Part shown: piece after piece, positions 13,744 to 14,398 of the stretch | How positions within the stretch are numbered: position 1 is the first letter of the stretch | How the letters are laid out: each line of letters begins with the position of its first letter | Assembly: GCA_937897315.1 (NCBI GenBank) | Contig: CALCNS010000025.1 | Location: forward strand, 1-14,398 | Length of the DNA stretch: 14,398 nt | Source of the DNA: an uncultured Bacillota bacterium | Lineage (GTDB): Bacteria > Bacillota > JAAYKD01 | Reading direction: 5' to 3' | The notes under the pieces: generated by a model | What the model was told of the DNA's origin: nothing | What the model saw: only the letters and a program-made list of their open reading frames with translations | Databases searched by the model: none | Made by a program: the position numbers and the translations under genes

Positions 13744-14190
13744 ATGACAGCAAAGCCACTGAAAACGGTTGTTTTGCCCATTCTTTGCATCACCTTGTTC
13801 GGGGTTCTTATGCTCGCCGCCAGTTTTATGCTCTACTACGGCTTTTATTTGTTCGTAGAACGCTTTTTCTATGCCGGACAAACCCAAAATGTGCGCATGG
13901 ATTCGCTCCGCCGCCTTTTTGCGGTGCTCTATGGCTGCCTTTACCTGCTACTTCATCGTATTAAAAAGTGGGAACTCGCCAAAGCTACACTCATGGTCGG
14001 CCCCTTAGGCACCATTATTGTGACGATTGTCCTAAGTTATTACACACGGATGCCTTTGGCGCTGCTCTACTCGGGAATTTTTCTCGCTCTAGTCATCGCA
14101 TTCTTGTACCTATTTAAAAAACCGTGGTACTATTACTATGCCATCGTAGTGACCTTGGTGCCCGCACTTTGGTATGCTTGGCCCCGGTAA
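13744..14190 (+). CDS. Small integral membrane protein, four helices (148 aa)
   Basis: I do not recognise the family. The protein has four hydrophobic segments, at about residues 7-35, 58-69 (short), 79-97 and 103-120 with a further one at 128-143, separated by short charged loops. It has no soluble domain, so it should sit entirely in the cytoplasmic membrane. ATG 13744 has AAGAAGG (13729-13735) at 8 bases; the in-frame TTG at 13738 is too close to that site. It is a single gene between the repeats after tyrS and a strong terminator, so it is probably its own transcription unit. No catalytic motif is seen. Confidence 0.7.
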   Translation: MTAKPLKTVVLPILCITLFGVLMLAASFMLYYGFYLFVERFFYAGQTQNVRMDSLRRLFAVLYGCLYLLLHRIKKWELAKATLMVGPLGTIIVTIVLSYYTRMPLALLYSGIFLALVIAFLYLFKKPWYYYYAIVVTLVPALWYAWPR

Positions 14191-14205
14191 TCTTTCATCT
14201 ACCCA

Positions 14206-14242
14206 GGGTCCGTGAAATTTTTTTTCGCGGACCCCATTTTTT
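14206..14242 (+). terminator. Intrinsic terminator after the membrane protein gene
   Basis: GGGTCCGTG (14206-14214) pairs with CGCGGACCC (14226-14234) with one G-U pair, followed by CATTTTTT ending at 14242. It separates the membrane protein gene from the sigma-I-like gene. Confidence 0.88.
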
Positions 14243-14253
14243 CTAAGCCCTGC

Positions 14254-14270
14254 TCCGTAATATATACGGA
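14254..14270. promoter_or_regulatory. Small inverted repeat before the sigma-I-like gene
   Basis: TCCGTA (14254-14259) and TACGGA (14265-14270) flank ATATA, 24 bases before the ATG at 14294. It could be an operator or part of an alternative-sigma promoter. The evidence is positional only. Confidence 0.3.
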
Positions 14271-14293
14271 ACGTCAAAGAAGGGAGGCCCCTC

Positions 14294-14398
14294 ATGCGAG
14301 AGCTCGACCACAAAGCCAAACGCGCCGCGAATGACCCCGAATTGCTCGAAGCTTTCATTGTAGAGTCGGAACCCTTCATTATTAAATCTGCATCCAAG
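14294..14398 (+). CDS. Start of a sigma-I-like RNA polymerase sigma factor gene (partial)
   Basis: The first 35 codons are visible before the window ends: MRELDHKAKRAANDPELLEA and then FIVESEPFIIKSASK. The pattern of a short charged start followed by E-x-x-PFI-x-K-x-A-S matches the opening of the sigma-70 region 2 helix in SigI-type factors, which respond to heat or, in clostridia, to envelope or polysaccharide signals. A strong AGGGAGG site (14281-14287) supports the start. With only 35 residues the family is probable, not certain. A sporulation or general sigma-70-family protein would be the alternative. Confidence 0.55.
   Translation, partial: MRELDHKAKRAANDPELLEAFIVESEPFIIKSASK

Noticed and set aside
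14110..14397. 95-codon minus-strand frame at the right end
   Set aside because: It runs antisense through a clear terminator, the membrane protein gene and the sigma-factor start, all better supported on the plus strand.

Overview
The window looks like a chromosomal segment of a Gram-positive, low-to-moderate GC bacterium, probably of the Clostridia (Desulfitobacterium/Peptococcaceae-like). The signs are strong AGGAGG-type ribosome binding sites, GTG and TTG starts, sigma-A promoters, a type 2 tyrosyl-tRNA synthetase, a sigma-I-like gene and GGGGACAGTCCCC-type dispersed palindromes. The genus is inference from style, not a match.

Two regions of different character meet at a tRNA pair. Positions 1-9000 are AT-rich and accessory. 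They hold the C-terminal part of a large serine recombinase (1-821), a 720-base noncoding stretch with a consensus promoter, and a compact candidate RiPP (ribosomally made, modified peptide) cluster. The cluster consists of an Eis-like three-domain acetyltransferase (1543-2751), a 39-residue peptide with a Cys-Cys-Cys run (2824-2943), a hairpin directly after it, a radical SAM/SPASM maturase (3569-4870), two FtsX/MacB-type permeases (4881-7971), the second ending in an unusual lipoyl-like domain, and a LolD/MacB-type ATPase (7955-8641). The expected logic is that the peptide is cross-linked by the radical SAM enzyme, perhaps acetylated, and exported by the ABC transporter. No leader peptidase is visible.

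Positions 9041-9199 hold tRNA-Glu(CUC) and tRNA-Gln(CUG) on the minus strand, with their own promoter and terminator. From 9359 on the sequence is less AT-rich and looks like core genome. It holds a three-gene unit (double GNAT protein, cysteine-synthase-like PLP enzyme, radical SAM/SPASM protein), then tyrS, a four-helix membrane protein and the start of a sigma-I-like gene.

The best regulatory find is upstream of tyrS. A sigma-A promoter (12147-12175) drives a 29-codon leader peptide with three consecutive Tyr codons (12255-12263). The leader overlaps a 10-bp antiterminator arm and is followed by an intrinsic terminator (12314-12349) just before tyrS. This has the full layout of ribosome-mediated (trp-leader-type) attenuation responding to charged tRNA-Tyr, in a bacterial group where the T-box is the usual solution. 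The RiPP cluster and this attenuator are the two items most worth following up.
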